This document shows positions 1 through 11,029 of a stretch of DNA of 64,000 bases, in pieces. Source of the stretch: Cognatilysobacter xinjiangensis (GTDB lineage: Bacteria > Pseudomonadota > Gammaproteobacteria > Xanthomonadales > Xanthomonadaceae); the NCBI RefSeq assembly GCF_014651995.1, contig NZ_BMXY01000002.1, positions 124,001-188,000 of the forward strand, in the 5' to 3' direction. A program made the translations under genes and the position numbers. The notes beneath the pieces were generated by a model. The model was not told the origin of the DNA and did no database searches. It saw only the letters and a program-made list of their open reading frames with translations. Numbering within the stretch: the first letter of the stretch is position 1; each line of letters begins with the position of its first letter.

Positions 1-1
1 C

Positions 2-589
2 CGCGCCTCGCTCGACATGCGCGAGCGCGGGCTGCTCGCCGATGCCGGCGCCCTCAAGAGCCTGCTCGGCCATCGCCACAAGGCGCGCTGGGCGGTGGCG
101 GGCGTGGAGGTGCAGCGGCCGCTGTTCGAGGCCGCCACTCCGGAGGCGCCGGTCGCGCTGCCGCTACCCAGCGTCGAGGAGGACGTGCGCACCGACTACG
201 ACATGCTCGGCCTCACGCTGGGCCGCCATCCACTCTCGCTGCTGCGGCCTGCGCTCACCCAGCGCCGCTACGTGCGCTCGCGTGACCTCAGGCGCATGGC
301 CAACGGGCGCGTGGTCGCCTTCGCCGGCCTGGTCACCCTGCGCCAGCGGCCCGAGACCGCCAGCGGCGTGACCTTCCTGACGCTGGAGGACGAGGACGGG
401 CTGGTCAATGCGGTGGTCTGGCGGCACGTTGCCGAGCGATTCCGGCGAGCATTGTTGGAATCGAAGCTGATGCTGATCCACGGCCACCTCGAATCGCAGG
501 ACGGCGTGCAGCACGTCATCGCCAGGCGGCTTGCGAACATCGGCGAGCTGCTCGGGCCGCTGTCGACGAGTTCGCGCGACTTCCACTAA
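2..589 (+). CDS. dnaE2: Error-prone DNA polymerase DnaE2, C-terminal part (5' end outside window)
   Basis: The open frame enters from the left edge and ends in the sequence SSRDFH, the usual DnaE2 C-terminus. What is visible is the helical linker (VRTDYDMLGLTLGRHP, about residue 65) followed by the OB-fold region (VVAFAGLVTLRQRP, TFLTLEDEDGLVNAVVW) that binds single-stranded DNA in C-family polymerases. DnaE2 works with ImuA and ImuB in damage-induced translesion synthesis. Those partners would be expected upstream, outside the window. About 195 of roughly 1050 residues are present. The truncation is a window artefact, not a broken gene. The gene converges on the aldo/keto reductase with a 16-base gap and no obvious hairpin. 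Confidence 0.93.
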   Translation, partial: RASLDMRERGLLADAGALKSLLGHRHKARWAVAGVEVQRPLFEAATPEAPVALPLPSVEEDVRTDYDMLGLTLGRHPLSLLRPALTQRRYVRSRDLRRMANGRVVAFAGLVTLRQRPETASGVTFLTLEDEDGLVNAVVWRHVAERFRRALLESKLMLIHGHLESQDGVQHVIARRLANIGELLGPLSTSSRDFH

Positions 590-605
590 TCGCCAAGGCG
601 ATCTG

Positions 606-1601
<996 letters not shown>

Positions 1602-1751
1602 GGGCGGTCTCCGGGAAAACCAGAACGCTACAGGCCGCGCCGTAATGCGGAGGCAGCAGCGGCGCTGCCAGCATGAACCGTGGCTGACGAAAGAGCGCCG
1701 TGGAGCCGACGTTATACGCCGCCCTCATCGGCCGCTGGCCACGATCGCGGG

Positions 1752-2183
1752 ATGGGGGAATCCACGTCACTTCACCTGCTCGACGGCCGCACGTCCGCGC
1801 ATGCGCTGACCTACGGCATGCTGCGCGCCTCGCGCACGCTCGAGCTCGACGACCAGCTTCTGCAGTTCATCCTGGCGACCGATGCCGACATGGTCACGCG
1901 CCTGCTGGGCAGCCAGTCGGTGCTGGAGCCGGACTCGCCCGAAGGCCAACGCGCGCTGCGGCTGGTGCGCCTGCATCGCGCCCTGGGGGACGTCTTCGGC
2001 TCGGCCGAGCGCGTCCATCGCTTTCTCGACACCGTCGAGCCGGAACTCGGGGACACGCCGCGGGCGCTGTTGCGCACCGTGGACGGCATCGAACGCGTGC
2101 TCGCGCACGTGGAACGCGACGTGCGCGATTCGCTGGATCCGGGCTTCGCCGGCGCGCTGGCCGAGCAGGGCGCGATGCGCTGA
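1752..2183 (+). CDS. MbcA/ParS/Xre-type antitoxin-like protein, no RES toxin alongside
   Basis: A 143-residue protein if started at ATG 1752; an in-frame ATG at 1680 would add 24 low-complexity residues and looks less likely. The C-terminal half has the layout of the MbcA/ParS/Xre toxin-binding domain: ALRLVRLHRALGDVFGSAER, an acidic loop, a PRALLRTVDGIERVLAHVE helix. The N-terminal half is helical and could be the Xre-like DNA-binding part. Members of this family normally sit directly before a RES-domain NAD-degrading toxin. Here the next genes are on the other strand and none resembles RES. The family call rests on pattern recognition. An orphan regulator or the relic of a toxin-antitoxin pair are both possible. 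Confidence 0.62.
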   Translation: MGESTSLHLLDGRTSAHALTYGMLRASRTLELDDQLLQFILATDADMVTRLLGSQSVLEPDSPEGQRALRLVRLHRALGDVFGSAERVHRFLDTVEPELGDTPRALLRTVDGIERVLAHVERDVRDSLDPGFAGALAEQGAMR

Positions 2184-2187
2184 CGCG

Positions 2188-2388
2188 TTACTCGGCGGCG
2201 GGCTTTTCCGCCGCGTCCGCCAGCCGCTTGAGCGTGACGGTGGTGCCCAGCACCTCGATGTGGCCGCCCCCGGCGGCGAAGGTCTCCATGTCCTGCGCGA
2301 TGCGCTCGCTGGTGAGCTCGCGCGATGACTCCGGCCTGCGCCCGGAAGCGGCATTGGACGGGAAGCGAAGCGTCGTCTTGGTCGACAT
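2188..2388 (-). CDS. Small conserved-type hypothetical protein (66 aa)
   Basis: Sixty-six residues with a polar, disordered N-terminus and a compact C-terminal stretch (RIAQDMETFAAGGGHIEVLG). A similar D-M/V-x-x-F-x-A/R-G-G-x-I pattern occurs in small RNA-polymerase-associated or DNA-related proteins of gammaproteobacteria, but the similarity is too short to assign a role. The start is supported by GAGGAG five bases upstream of the ATG. That GAGGAG overlaps the stop codon of the YkgJ gene, so the two are very probably cotranscribed and translationally coupled. It converges on the antitoxin-like gene with a 4-base gap. Function unknown. Confidence 0.6.
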   Translation of the reverse strand: MSTKTTLRFPSNAASGRRPESSRELTSERIAQDMETFAAGGGHIEVLGTTVTLKRLADAAEKPAAE

Positions 2389-2397
2389 CGGATCTCC

Positions 2398-2715
2398 TCA
2401 GACCAGCGTTAGCGCGATCGGGCGCGTGTAGAAGTGGGCATAGTCCTCGCGGACCGCCTCGCAGTACGGGCCGCCCATGGTGAACTTGCGACAGACCTGC
2501 GGCCGCGATTCGTAGATCGAGCAGCACATGCGCGCGGCGTCGATCGCCACGCACCAGCCGTCCTCGTCGCGCGCCATCACGGTAAGCCCGGATGTCGTGG
2601 TGTCGGTCAGGTGCTCGGGTATGCCGTCCTCGGGCTGCACCACCACGGTGAGGCGGCAGCAGACGGCATCGCAGCTCGAACACACGGGCGCATCGGACTG
2701 GACCTGCGCGTTCAT
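2398..2715 (-). CDS. YkgJ family cysteine cluster protein
   Basis: A 105-residue protein rich in cysteines in the YkgJ pattern: Cys12, Cys15, Cys19 and Cys20 in CSSCDAVCC, a further Cys in DGWCVAID, a MCCS motif, QVCRKF and GPYCEAV. The family (zinc- or iron-chelating domain, UPF0153) is widespread but poorly understood; a metal-binding role is generally assumed. The ATG at 2715 is chosen because the cysteine pattern starts right after it; an upstream in-frame ATG at 2835 would add 40 arginine- and proline-rich residues without family resemblance. First gene of a two-gene unit with the 66-residue protein downstream. Confidence 0.85.
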   Translation of the reverse strand: MNAQVQSDAPVCSSCDAVCCRLTVVVQPEDGIPEHLTDTTTSGLTVMARDEDGWCVAIDAARMCCSIYESRPQVCRKFTMGGPYCEAVREDYAHFYTRPIALTLV

Positions 2716-2999
2716 GCAGGCACCCGCCCGTGCGCGATGCGCGCGCAGCCGTAGGGGCGGAGGGACGGGGCGGAGTCGGGCATGGTGTTGCTCCCGGAAG
2801 GGCGTCCGCGGCGGGACGCGTGGGAGGAGCGACACGGGCGGCCAAGGGCCGGGCGCAGCGCGCGAAGGAACGTTTGCCGTCCCATCCTACGCCCTGCTTG
2901 CGACGGCGACGAACCGCGCATCGCACGGTGGGCGATGCGTTCAGGTCCGCACACCGAAAAAAACGCCGATGCGATGCGCGCATCGGCGTGCCTTGCGGC

Positions 3000-4832
3000 C
3001 TATTCCACGGTGACGGACTTCGCCAGGTTGCGCGGCTTGTCGACGTCGGTGCCGCGTGCGAGCGCGGCGTGGTAGGCCAGCAGTTGCACGGGGATCGCGT
3101 GCACGATCGGAGAGAGCACGCCCACGTGGCGAGGCGTGCGGATCACGTTGACCTGTTCGGACTCGCCGAACTGGCTGTCGGCATCGGCGAACACGAACAT
3201 CTCGCCACCGCGCGCGCGCACTTCCTGAATGTTGGACTTCACCTTCTCCAGCAGTGCGTCGTTCGGCGCGATGACGACCACCGGCATCGCCTCGTCCACC
3301 AGCGCGAGCGGCCCGTGCTTGAGCTCGCCGGCCGGGTACGCCTCGGCGTGGATGTAGGAGATTTCCTTGAGCTTGAGCGCGCCTTCCAGCGCGATCGGGT
3401 AATGCACGCCGCGGCCGAGGAACAGCGCATGCTGCTTGGGCGCGAAGCGCTCGCTCCAGGCGACGATCTGCGGCTCGAGGTTCAGCGCGTGCTGCACGCT
3501 GCCCGGCAGCTGGCGCAGCGCGTCGATGTAGCCGGCTTCCTGCGCGGCATCGAGGCGGCCCTGCAATTTCGCGATCGTGCAGGTCAGCGTGAACAGCGCG
3601 ACCAGCTGCGTGGTGAACGCCTTGGTCGAGGCCACGCCGATCTCCGCGCCGGCGCGGGTGTAGTACACCAGCCGGCTCGCGCGCGGTATCGCGCTCTCGG
3701 GCACGTTGCAGATCGACAGCGTCTTCGCATGGCCGAGCGACTTGGCGTACTTGAGCGCCTCCATCGTGTCGAGCGTCTCGCCCGACTGCGAAATGGTGAC
3801 GATCAGGTTCTTCGGGTTCGCATGGGCTTCGCGGTAGCGGTACTCGCTCGCGATCTCGACGCTGCAGGGGATCTTCGCGATCGACTCGATCCAGTAACGC
3901 GCGGTCAGGCCGGCGTAGTAGCTGGTGCCGCACGCGAGGATCTGCACGCCCTCGACATCGCGCAGCACGTCCTCCGCGCCTTCGCCGAACAGCGATGCCC
4001 CGAACGCGCCGTTGTCCATCAGCGCTTCGATGGTGTCGGCCACCGCGCGCGGCTGCTCGTGGATCTCCTTCTGCATGAAGTGCCGGTACGGGCCGAGTTC
4101 CAGCGAGGCGAGCGAGACGTCGGAGACGTGAACCTCGCGTTCGATCGGGGCATTGGCCGCGTCGAACACGCGCACCGACTCGCGGGTGACGTCGGCGGTA
4201 TCGCCTTCCTCGAGGAAGATCACCCGGCGCGTGGCCTGCACGATCGCGGACACGTCGCTGGCGACGAAGTTCTCGCCGTCGCCCAGGCCCACCAGCAGCG
4301 GGCAGCCCATGCGCGCGGCGACCAGGCGCCCCGGCTCGCGCTTGCTCACCACCGCGATCGCATACGCGCCGTGCAATTCGCGCACCGCCGCCTGCACTGC
4401 GGCGAGAAGGTCATGGCCGCCGCGCTGGTGGAAGTGGATGAGGTGCGCGATGACCTCGGTATCGGTCTGCGACTCGAACGCATAACCTTCCGCGCGCAGT
4501 CGTTCGCGCTGCTGCTCGTGGTTCTCGATGATGCCGTTGTGCACCACCGCCAGTTCGCCGAACGACACGTGCGGATGCGCGTTCGATTCGGTGACGCCGC
4601 CGTGCGTGGCCCAGCGCGTGTGGCCGATGCCCAGCTGCGCATGGAAGCCTTCCTGCTGCGCGGCGGCCTCCATCTCGGCCACGCGCCCGGTGCGGCGCAC
4701 GCGGCGCACGTCATCGCCGTCGAGCACCGCGATGCCGGCGGAATCGTAGCCGCGGTATTCGAGCCGCTTGAGCCCGTCGATCAGGACCGGAACCACATCG
4801 CGATCCGCGATCGCACCAACGATGCCGCACAT
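3000..4832 (-). CDS. glmS: Glutamine--fructose-6-phosphate aminotransferase (isomerizing)
   Basis: A full-length 610-residue GlmS, which makes glucosamine-6-phosphate from fructose-6-phosphate and glutamine, the entry step to UDP-GlcNAc for peptidoglycan and LPS. The N-terminal nucleophile glutaminase domain starts MCGIVGAI with Cys2 as nucleophile and shows [11 protein letters not shown]. Two SIS isomerase domains follow ([33 protein letters not shown]), ending in the conserved NLAKSVTVE. Transcribed alone here. glmU, the next enzyme of the pathway, is about 9 kb away on the same strand. No glmS ribozyme-like element was recognised in the short leader. Confidence 0.98.
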   Translation of the reverse strand: MCGIVGAIADRDVVPVLIDGLKRLEYRGYDSAGIAVLDGDDVRRVRRTGRVAEMEAAAQQEGFHAQLGIGHTRWATHGGVTESNAHPHVSFGELAVVHNGIIENHEQQRERLRAEGYAFESQTDTEVIAHLIHFHQRGGHDLLAAVQAAVRELHGAYAIAVVSKREPGRLVAARMGCPLLVGLGDGENFVASDVSAIVQATRRVIFLEEGDTADVTRESVRVFDAANAPIEREVHVSDVSLASLELGPYRHFMQKEIHEQPRAVADTIEALMDNGAFGASLFGEGAEDVLRDVEGVQILACGTSYYAGLTARYWIESIAKIPCSVEIASEYRYREAHANPKNLIVTISQSGETLDTMEALKYAKSLGHAKTLSICNVPESAIPRASRLVYYTRAGAEIGVASTKAFTTQLVALFTLTCTIAKLQGRLDAAQEAGYIDALRQLPGSVQHALNLEPQIVAWSERFAPKQHALFLGRGVHYPIALEGALKLKEISYIHAEAYPAGELKHGPLALVDEAMPVVVIAPNDALLEKVKSNIQEVRARGGEMFVFADADSQFGESEQVNVIRTPRHVGVLSPIVHAIPVQLLAYHAALARGTDVDKPRNLAKSVTVE

Positions 4833-5007
4833 GGGGAAGCTCCTCGGACAAGGCGGCTAGTGTAGCGGCGGGGCGCGTCCGGCGGCGGACGCGGACACTG
4901 TCCGCGGACGGCGTCCGTTCGGGTTTGGTCCTTGCCGATCAATGGCTTGCGATTGGCACGATGCGTGCTTACTGCCGTTATCGACCGCCCGCACCGAACC
5001 ACCCGCC

Positions 5008-6282
5008 ATGGCCATCCGCGACACCTCCGGACAGGACGTCCGCGTCTCCACCGCCCAACCCGGCCGCGGCCGGCGGCGCCTGCTGCTCATCGGCGGCCTG
5101 GCCGCGCTGGGCCTCGTGCTCGCCTTCGGCGTCGCCGCGCGCTTCACCGGCTCCCGCTCGGTCGACGTGCAGCGCCTGCGCATCGCCGAGGTGACCCGCG
5201 GCACGCTGGTGCGCGACGCCTCGGTCAACGGCCGCGTCGTCGCTGCCGTCAGCCCCACGCTCTATTCGCCGGTGGCCGCCACCGTGGCGTTCGAGAAGCG
5301 CGCCGGCGACACGGTGAAGAAGGGCGAGGTGATCGCCCGGCTGATTTCGCCCGAGCTGCAGAGCGAACTCGCGCGCGAGCGCTCCACGCTGCAGCAGCTG
5401 GAAGCGCAGTCCGGCACCGCGCGCATTGCCGCCTCGCGCAGCCGCCTGGACGCCAAGCGCGAGGCCGACGAGGCCGCGATCGCGCTGCAGGCGGCCGAGC
5501 GCGACCTCTCCCGCATCGAACGCGGCTTCAAGGGTGGCGCCCTTGCGGAGATCGACTACCTGCGCGCGCAGGACGCGCTGAAGAGCGCGCAGGTGCGGCA
5601 CCGCAATGCGGTGCGGGCCGCCCAGCTCACTGGCACCAGCGCCGGCTTCAGCGTGCAGACCAGCGCCGAGGAAGCGCAGCGCCAGCGCCTGGTGGTGGCC
5701 GAGATGCAGCGCCGCGTCGCCGAGCTCGAGGTGCGCGCACCCATGGACGGCGTGATCGGCACCACGCTGGTGGCCGACCGTGCGGTGGTGCCGGCCAATA
5801 CGGCCATTCTCACGGTGGTCGACCTGTCCAGGCTCGAGGTCGAGCTGGAAGTGCCGGAGACCTATGCCGAGGACCTTGGCCTGGGCATGACCGCGCAGGT
5901 GCAGATCGGCGCGACGACCGCGAACGCGACGATCTCGTCGATCTCGCCCGAAGTGGTGAACCGCCAGGTGCTCGCCCGCGTGCGCTTCGCCGACAGCAAG
6001 CAGCCGCCGGGCCTGCGCCAGAACCAGCGCGTCACCGCGCGCGTGCTGATCGAGGAGCGCCCGAACGTGCTGATGGTCGAGCGCGGCCCGTTCGTCGACC
6101 AGGGCGGTGGCCGCTACGCCTACTTCGTGGACGGCGACAGCGCGGCGAAGCGCCCGATCCGAGTCGGCGCGACCAGCATCTCCAGCGTCGAGATCCTCGA
6201 CGGCGCCAAGCCGGGCGACCGCATCGTCGTCGCCGGCACCGACCTCTTCGGCGACGCCGAAAAGATCTCCCTCTCCCAGTAA
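5008..6282 (+). CDS. Efflux periplasmic adaptor subunit (HlyD/MacA type)
   Basis: A 424-residue membrane-fusion protein. After a basic N-terminus a single transmembrane anchor is visible (LLLIGGLAALGLVLAFGVAA, about residues 31-50), then a barrel-sandwich half, a long coiled-coil hairpin (LARERSTLQQLEAQSG through LQAAERDLSRIERGF), the returning lipoyl half (ELEVRAPMDGVIGTTLV) and a C-terminal beta domain. ATG 5008 is preferred over ATG 4942 because it places the basic residues directly before the anchor. It is the first gene of a run with the ATPase, two permeases and a two-component system, so it very probably links the ABC transporter to an outer-membrane channel. The substrate is unknown. 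Confidence 0.93.
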   Translation: MAIRDTSGQDVRVSTAQPGRGRRRLLLIGGLAALGLVLAFGVAARFTGSRSVDVQRLRIAEVTRGTLVRDASVNGRVVAAVSPTLYSPVAATVAFEKRAGDTVKKGEVIARLISPELQSELARERSTLQQLEAQSGTARIAASRSRLDAKREADEAAIALQAAERDLSRIERGFKGGALAEIDYLRAQDALKSAQVRHRNAVRAAQLTGTSAGFSVQTSAEEAQRQRLVVAEMQRRVAELEVRAPMDGVIGTTLVADRAVVPANTAILTVVDLSRLEVELEVPETYAEDLGLGMTAQVQIGATTANATISSISPEVVNRQVLARVRFADSKQPPGLRQNQRVTARVLIEERPNVLMVERGPFVDQGGGRYAYFVDGDSAAKRPIRVGATSISSVEILDGAKPGDRIVVAGTDLFGDAEKISLSQ

Positions 6283-6319
6283 GTCCTCCACCGGATCCCC
6301 GCAGCCAAGGACCCCCGAC

Positions 6320-7033
6320 ATGCTCCGCATGACCCAACTCAGCAAGGTCTACCGCACCCACATGATCGAGACCCACGCGCTGCGCGGGCTCGACATCCAC
6401 GTCCGCGAGGGCGAGTTCGTCGCGGTGACCGGCCCGTCCGGCTCGGGCAAGACCACGTTCCTCAACATCGCGGGCCTGCTGGAGGACTTCACCGGTGGCG
6501 AGTACATGCTCGACGGGGTCGACGCGCGCGGGCTCAACGACAACCAGCGCTCGAAGCTGCGCAACGAGAAGATCGGTTTCATCTTCCAGGGCTTCAACCT
6601 GATTCCCGACCTCAACCTGTTCGACAACGTCGACGTGCCGCTGCGCTACCGCGGCCTGGCGTCGGCCGAGCGCAAGCGCCGCATCGAGCAGGCGCTGTCG
6701 CAGGTAGGGCTGTCCTCGCGCATGAAGCACTTCCCGGCCGAGCTCTCCGGTGGCCAGCAGCAGCGCGTTGCGATCGCGCGTGCGCTGGCCGGCAGCCCGC
6801 GCCTGCTGCTGGCCGACGAGCCCACCGGCAACCTCGACTCGCAGATGGCGCGCGGCGTGATGGAGCTTCTCGAGGAGATCAACGCGCAGGGCACGACGAT
6901 CGTGATGGTCACGCACGATCCGGAACTCGCCGCGCGTTCGCAACGCAACATCCACATCATGGACGGCGTCGTCACCGACATCAGTGCGGTGTCCGCGCTG
7001 CACGCCGTCACCCACGCCGCCGCGCAGGCCTGA
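6320..7033 (+). CDS. ABC transporter ATP-binding protein (MacB/LolD-like)
   Basis: A 237-residue ABC ATPase with Walker A GPSGSGKTT (about residue 36), Q-loop FIFQGFNLIPDLNLFDNV, signature LSGGQQQRVAIARAL, Walker B RLLLADEPTGNLDS and H-loop MVTHDPELA. The text around the Q-loop and the DEPTGNLDS Walker B are typical of the MacB/LolD/FtsE group, which drives FtsX-like permeases by mechanotransmission and not by classical transport through the membrane. It lies 37 bases after the adaptor and 10 bases before the first permease, as part of one operon. Confidence 0.95.
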   Translation: MLRMTQLSKVYRTHMIETHALRGLDIHVREGEFVAVTGPSGSGKTTFLNIAGLLEDFTGGEYMLDGVDARGLNDNQRSKLRNEKIGFIFQGFNLIPDLNLFDNVDVPLRYRGLASAERKRRIEQALSQVGLSSRMKHFPAELSGGQQQRVAIARALAGSPRLLLADEPTGNLDSQMARGVMELLEEINAQGTTIVMVTHDPELAARSQRNIHIMDGVVTDISAVSALHAVTHAAAQA

Positions 7034-7043
7034 GGACGACGCC

Positions 7044-8354
7044 ATGTTCGCCTACTACCTGAAACTCGGCTTCCGCAACCTGCGGCGCAACCCGGTGCTG
7101 ACCGCGCTGATGGTGCTGACGCTCGCGGTCGGCGTGGCCGCCAGCATGTCCTCGCTCACGCTGCTGCACGCGATGAGCGGCGACCCGATCCCGCAGAAGT
7201 CCGACCGCCTGTTCGTGCCGCTGCTGGACAACGCGCCCACGCAGCAGCCCGAGCCCAGCCCCGATCCGCCGGACCAGCTCACCTACCGCGATGCGGTCGC
7301 GCTGCATAACTCCGGCAAGGCGCCGCATTCGACCGCCGTGCTCGGCCTGAGCGGCGGGATCTCCACCGGCAAGCCCGGCGATCGCCCGCAGCTGGTGCAG
7401 GGCGTCGCGGTGAACGACGACTTCTTCTCGATGTTCGACGTGCCGTTCGCCCAGGGCGGCGCCTGGTCGGCGTCGGACGACGCGCGCGGCGGCGCGGTGG
7501 CGGTCATTTCCCGCCAGCTCGCCTCGCGGCTGTTCGGCGACGGCGAGGCCGTCGGCCGCACGCTGCGCTTCGACAACCGCGAGTACCGCGTCGCCGGCGT
7601 CATCGACCGCTGGAACCCGCTGCCGAAGTTCTACCGGCTGGTCGGCGGCAATACCTACGAGTTCGAGGACATCTTCCTGCCGTTCAACCACGCCATCGCC
7701 AACGAGATGGACCCGAACGGGAGCGTCAACTGCAACGTCAACGGCGACATCGAGCCCGGGTACAAGGGCCTGATGAACTCCGAATGCGTGTGGGTGCAGT
7801 TCTGGGTGGAGCTCGCCCGGCCGGGCGACCGCGCGGCGTTCGCGCAGTACCTCGACGACTACGTCAACGAGCAGAAGAAGCTCGGCCGCTTCGAGCGCCC
7901 GCTCAACAACCGCCTGTACGACGTAATGCAGTGGCTGGAGCAGCAGGAAGTGGTGGGCGACGACAGCCGCCTGCAGACCTGGCTCGCATTCGGATTCCTT
8001 TTGGTGTGCCTGGTCAATGTGATCGGCCTGCTGCTGGCGAAGTTCACCGCGCGCAGCGGCGAGATCGGCGTGCGCCGCGCGCTCGGCGCGCCGCGTGCGG
8101 AGATCTTCAAGCAGTACCTCACGGAGTCGGGCGTGATCGGTGCGATCGGCGGCGTGCTCGGGTTGGCGCTCACCTTCGGCGTGCTCGCGTTGATGGCGAG
8201 CCAGTCCAGCCGCATCCGCGCGATCGCGCATGTCGATACGACGATGCTCGTCACCGCGCTGGGCCTGGCGCTCGTAGCCAGCCTCCTCGCCGGCCTGCTG
8301 CCGACCTGGCGCGCCTGCCAGGTGCGCCCGGCCGTCCAGCTCAAGTCGCAGTAA
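7044..8354 (+). CDS. FtsX/MacB-type ABC permease 1
   Basis: A 436-residue permease with one N-terminal transmembrane helix (LTALMVLTLAVGVAASMSS), a large periplasmic domain of about 270 residues (MacB_PCD-like, with KSDRLFVPLLDN and a Cys pair in SVNCNVNG and NSECVWVQ) and three C-terminal helices starting at TWLAFGFLLVCLVNVIGLLL. The FtsX hallmark GEIGVRRALGAPRAEI follows the second helix. ATG 7044 is chosen because it follows directly after the ATPase stop. Unlike classical MacB, the ATPase is a separate polypeptide and two different permeases are encoded in tandem, so a heterodimer is likely. Confidence 0.92.
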   Translation: MFAYYLKLGFRNLRRNPVLTALMVLTLAVGVAASMSSLTLLHAMSGDPIPQKSDRLFVPLLDNAPTQQPEPSPDPPDQLTYRDAVALHNSGKAPHSTAVLGLSGGISTGKPGDRPQLVQGVAVNDDFFSMFDVPFAQGGAWSASDDARGGAVAVISRQLASRLFGDGEAVGRTLRFDNREYRVAGVIDRWNPLPKFYRLVGGNTYEFEDIFLPFNHAIANEMDPNGSVNCNVNGDIEPGYKGLMNSECVWVQFWVELARPGDRAAFAQYLDDYVNEQKKLGRFERPLNNRLYDVMQWLEQQEVVGDDSRLQTWLAFGFLLVCLVNVIGLLLAKFTARSGEIGVRRALGAPRAEIFKQYLTESGVIGAIGGVLGLALTFGVLALMASQSSRIRAIAHVDTTMLVTALGLALVASLLAGLLPTWRACQVRPAVQLKSQ

Positions 8355-8366
8355 GCGGAGAACGCC

Positions 8367-9590
8367 ATGGAAATCCGTCCCATCCTGTCCGCGCTGCTGC
8401 GCAGCAAGACCGGCGCGGTGCTGATCGCCGCGCAGATCGCGCTCACGCTCGCGATCATCGCCAACGCGCTGTACATCGTGAACGACCGCATCGAGCGGTC
8501 GAACCGACCCGCCGGCATCGACGAGGCCAATACGTTCTTCATGACGCTCGGCGGCATCGGCGATATTCCCGACACGGAGGCGATGCAGAAGCGCGACGTC
8601 GAGGTGCTGCGAGCGATCCCGGGTGTCGTCGATGCCGCGTGGATCAACCAGTACCCGATGACGCAGAGCGGCTGGAACCTCGGGCTGACCACCACGCCGC
8701 AGGATCCGAACTCGGGCATCGCCGGCGCCACCTACTTCACGCCCGACTCGCTGACCAGGTCGATGGGGGTGAAGATCATCGAGGGCCGCGACTTCACGCC
8801 CGACGAGGTGCGCACGGTCGATCCCGAGAGCGGGCAGCTGGCCGCCGGCAGCGTGATCCTCACGCAGCAGATGGCCAAGAAAATCTGGCCCGATGCGACG
8901 CGCTACGTGGGCCGCGAGGTGACGCTGGGTTCCGGCGCGGAAGCCGAACCGATGCGCGTGGTCGGCGTCGTCGAGCGCCTGATGACGCCGTTCGCGCAGA
9001 GCAGCGACAACGCCTGGAACAGCTTCGTTCTCCCGGTGCGCTACCTCGTCAGTGACGGCACGTATGTCGTGCGTACGCAGCCCGGCCAGCAGGCGCGGGT
9101 GATGCGCGCCGCGGAAGACGCGCTGGTCAAGCTGCGCGACGACCGCGTGCTGATCGCCAGCCGCTCCGGCGAGGAGATCCGCGCGCGCCGCTACCAGAAC
9201 GAGAAGTCGGTGGCGGGCATGCTGATCGGCGTCACGGTCGGCCTGCTGCTGGTCACCGGCAGCGGTATCGTCGGCCTCGCGAGCCTGTGGGTGACGCAGC
9301 GGCGCAAGCAGATCGGCGTGCGTCGCGCGCTGGGGGCGCGCAAGGTCGACATCCTGCGCTACTTCCTGGTCGAGAACGCGATGATCACCACCATCGGCGT
9401 GGTCATCGGCCTCGCGCTCGCGCTCGCGCTGAACCAGGTACTGGTGAGCACGATGGAGCTGCCGCGCCTGCCGCTGGCCTACCTCGGCTACGGCGTGCTG
9501 GCGCTGTGGGGCTTGGGCATACTGGCGGTGTACGGGCCGGCGTCGCGCGCGGCCGCGGTCCCACCGGCGATCGCCACGCGCAGCGCCTGA
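8367..9590 (+). CDS. FtsX/MacB-type ABC permease 2
   Basis: A 407-residue paralogue of the preceding permease with the same layout: N-terminal helix (GAVLIAAQIALTLAIIANAL), periplasmic domain with the MacB-like pattern RDVEVLRAIPGVVDAAWINQ, then three helices with the FtsX motif KQIGVRRALGARKVDILRYF. The two permeases differ mainly in the periplasmic domain, as expected for a heterodimer with an asymmetric periplasmic gate. It begins 12 bases after permease 1. Its TGA stop overlaps the ATG of the small ORF at 9590 (TGATG), which carries translation on toward the regulator gene. Confidence 0.92.
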   Translation: MEIRPILSALLRSKTGAVLIAAQIALTLAIIANALYIVNDRIERSNRPAGIDEANTFFMTLGGIGDIPDTEAMQKRDVEVLRAIPGVVDAAWINQYPMTQSGWNLGLTTTPQDPNSGIAGATYFTPDSLTRSMGVKIIEGRDFTPDEVRTVDPESGQLAAGSVILTQQMAKKIWPDATRYVGREVTLGSGAEAEPMRVVGVVERLMTPFAQSSDNAWNSFVLPVRYLVSDGTYVVRTQPGQQARVMRAAEDALVKLRDDRVLIASRSGEEIRARRYQNEKSVAGMLIGVTVGLLLVTGSGIVGLASLWVTQRRKQIGVRRALGARKVDILRYFLVENAMITTIGVVIGLALALALNQVLVSTMELPRLPLAYLGYGVLALWGLGILAVYGPASRAAAVPPAIATRSA

Positions 9591-9669
9591 TGTCCGCAGG
9601 GGAACGCATGTCCAATCGTCCACGTCGTGCCCGCCGGGCGGGCACGGCTCCGCGCAGAGCGATGCACTG

Positions 9670-9670
<1 letters not shown>
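9590..9670 (+). CDS. Possible small arginine-rich ORF (26 codons) linking transporter and regulator genes
   Basis: A 26-codon frame fills exactly the gap between permease 2 and the response regulator. Its ATG overlaps the permease stop (TGATG at 9588-9592) and its TGA overlaps the regulator ATG (TGATG at 9668-9672). An internal ATG at 9608 has a good ribosome-binding site (AGGGG). The peptide is arginine-rich, with MSNRPRRARRAGTAPRRAMH as its last 20 residues. It may be a translational relay and not a functional peptide. The frame also contains a GC-rich hairpin. Conservation is untested, so confidence is low. Confidence 0.35.
9626..9646 (+). other. Intercistronic hairpin
   Basis: Ten-base arms CGTGCCCGCC and GGCGGGCACG flank a single G (the real loop would open a few pairs). 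There is no T-tract, so it is not a classical terminator. It lies inside the small linking ORF between the transporter genes and the regulator and could lower expression of the downstream regulators or stabilise the upstream mRNA. Confidence 0.45.
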
Positions 9671-11001
<1,331 letters not shown>

Positions 11002-11029
11002 GGACTGCAGGCGTGCCGGGGAGAGCGAC

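Noticed and set aside
9626-9646. Rho-independent terminator between transporter and regulator genes
   Set aside because: No T-tract follows and overlapping start/stop codons indicate that translation, and so transcription, continues.
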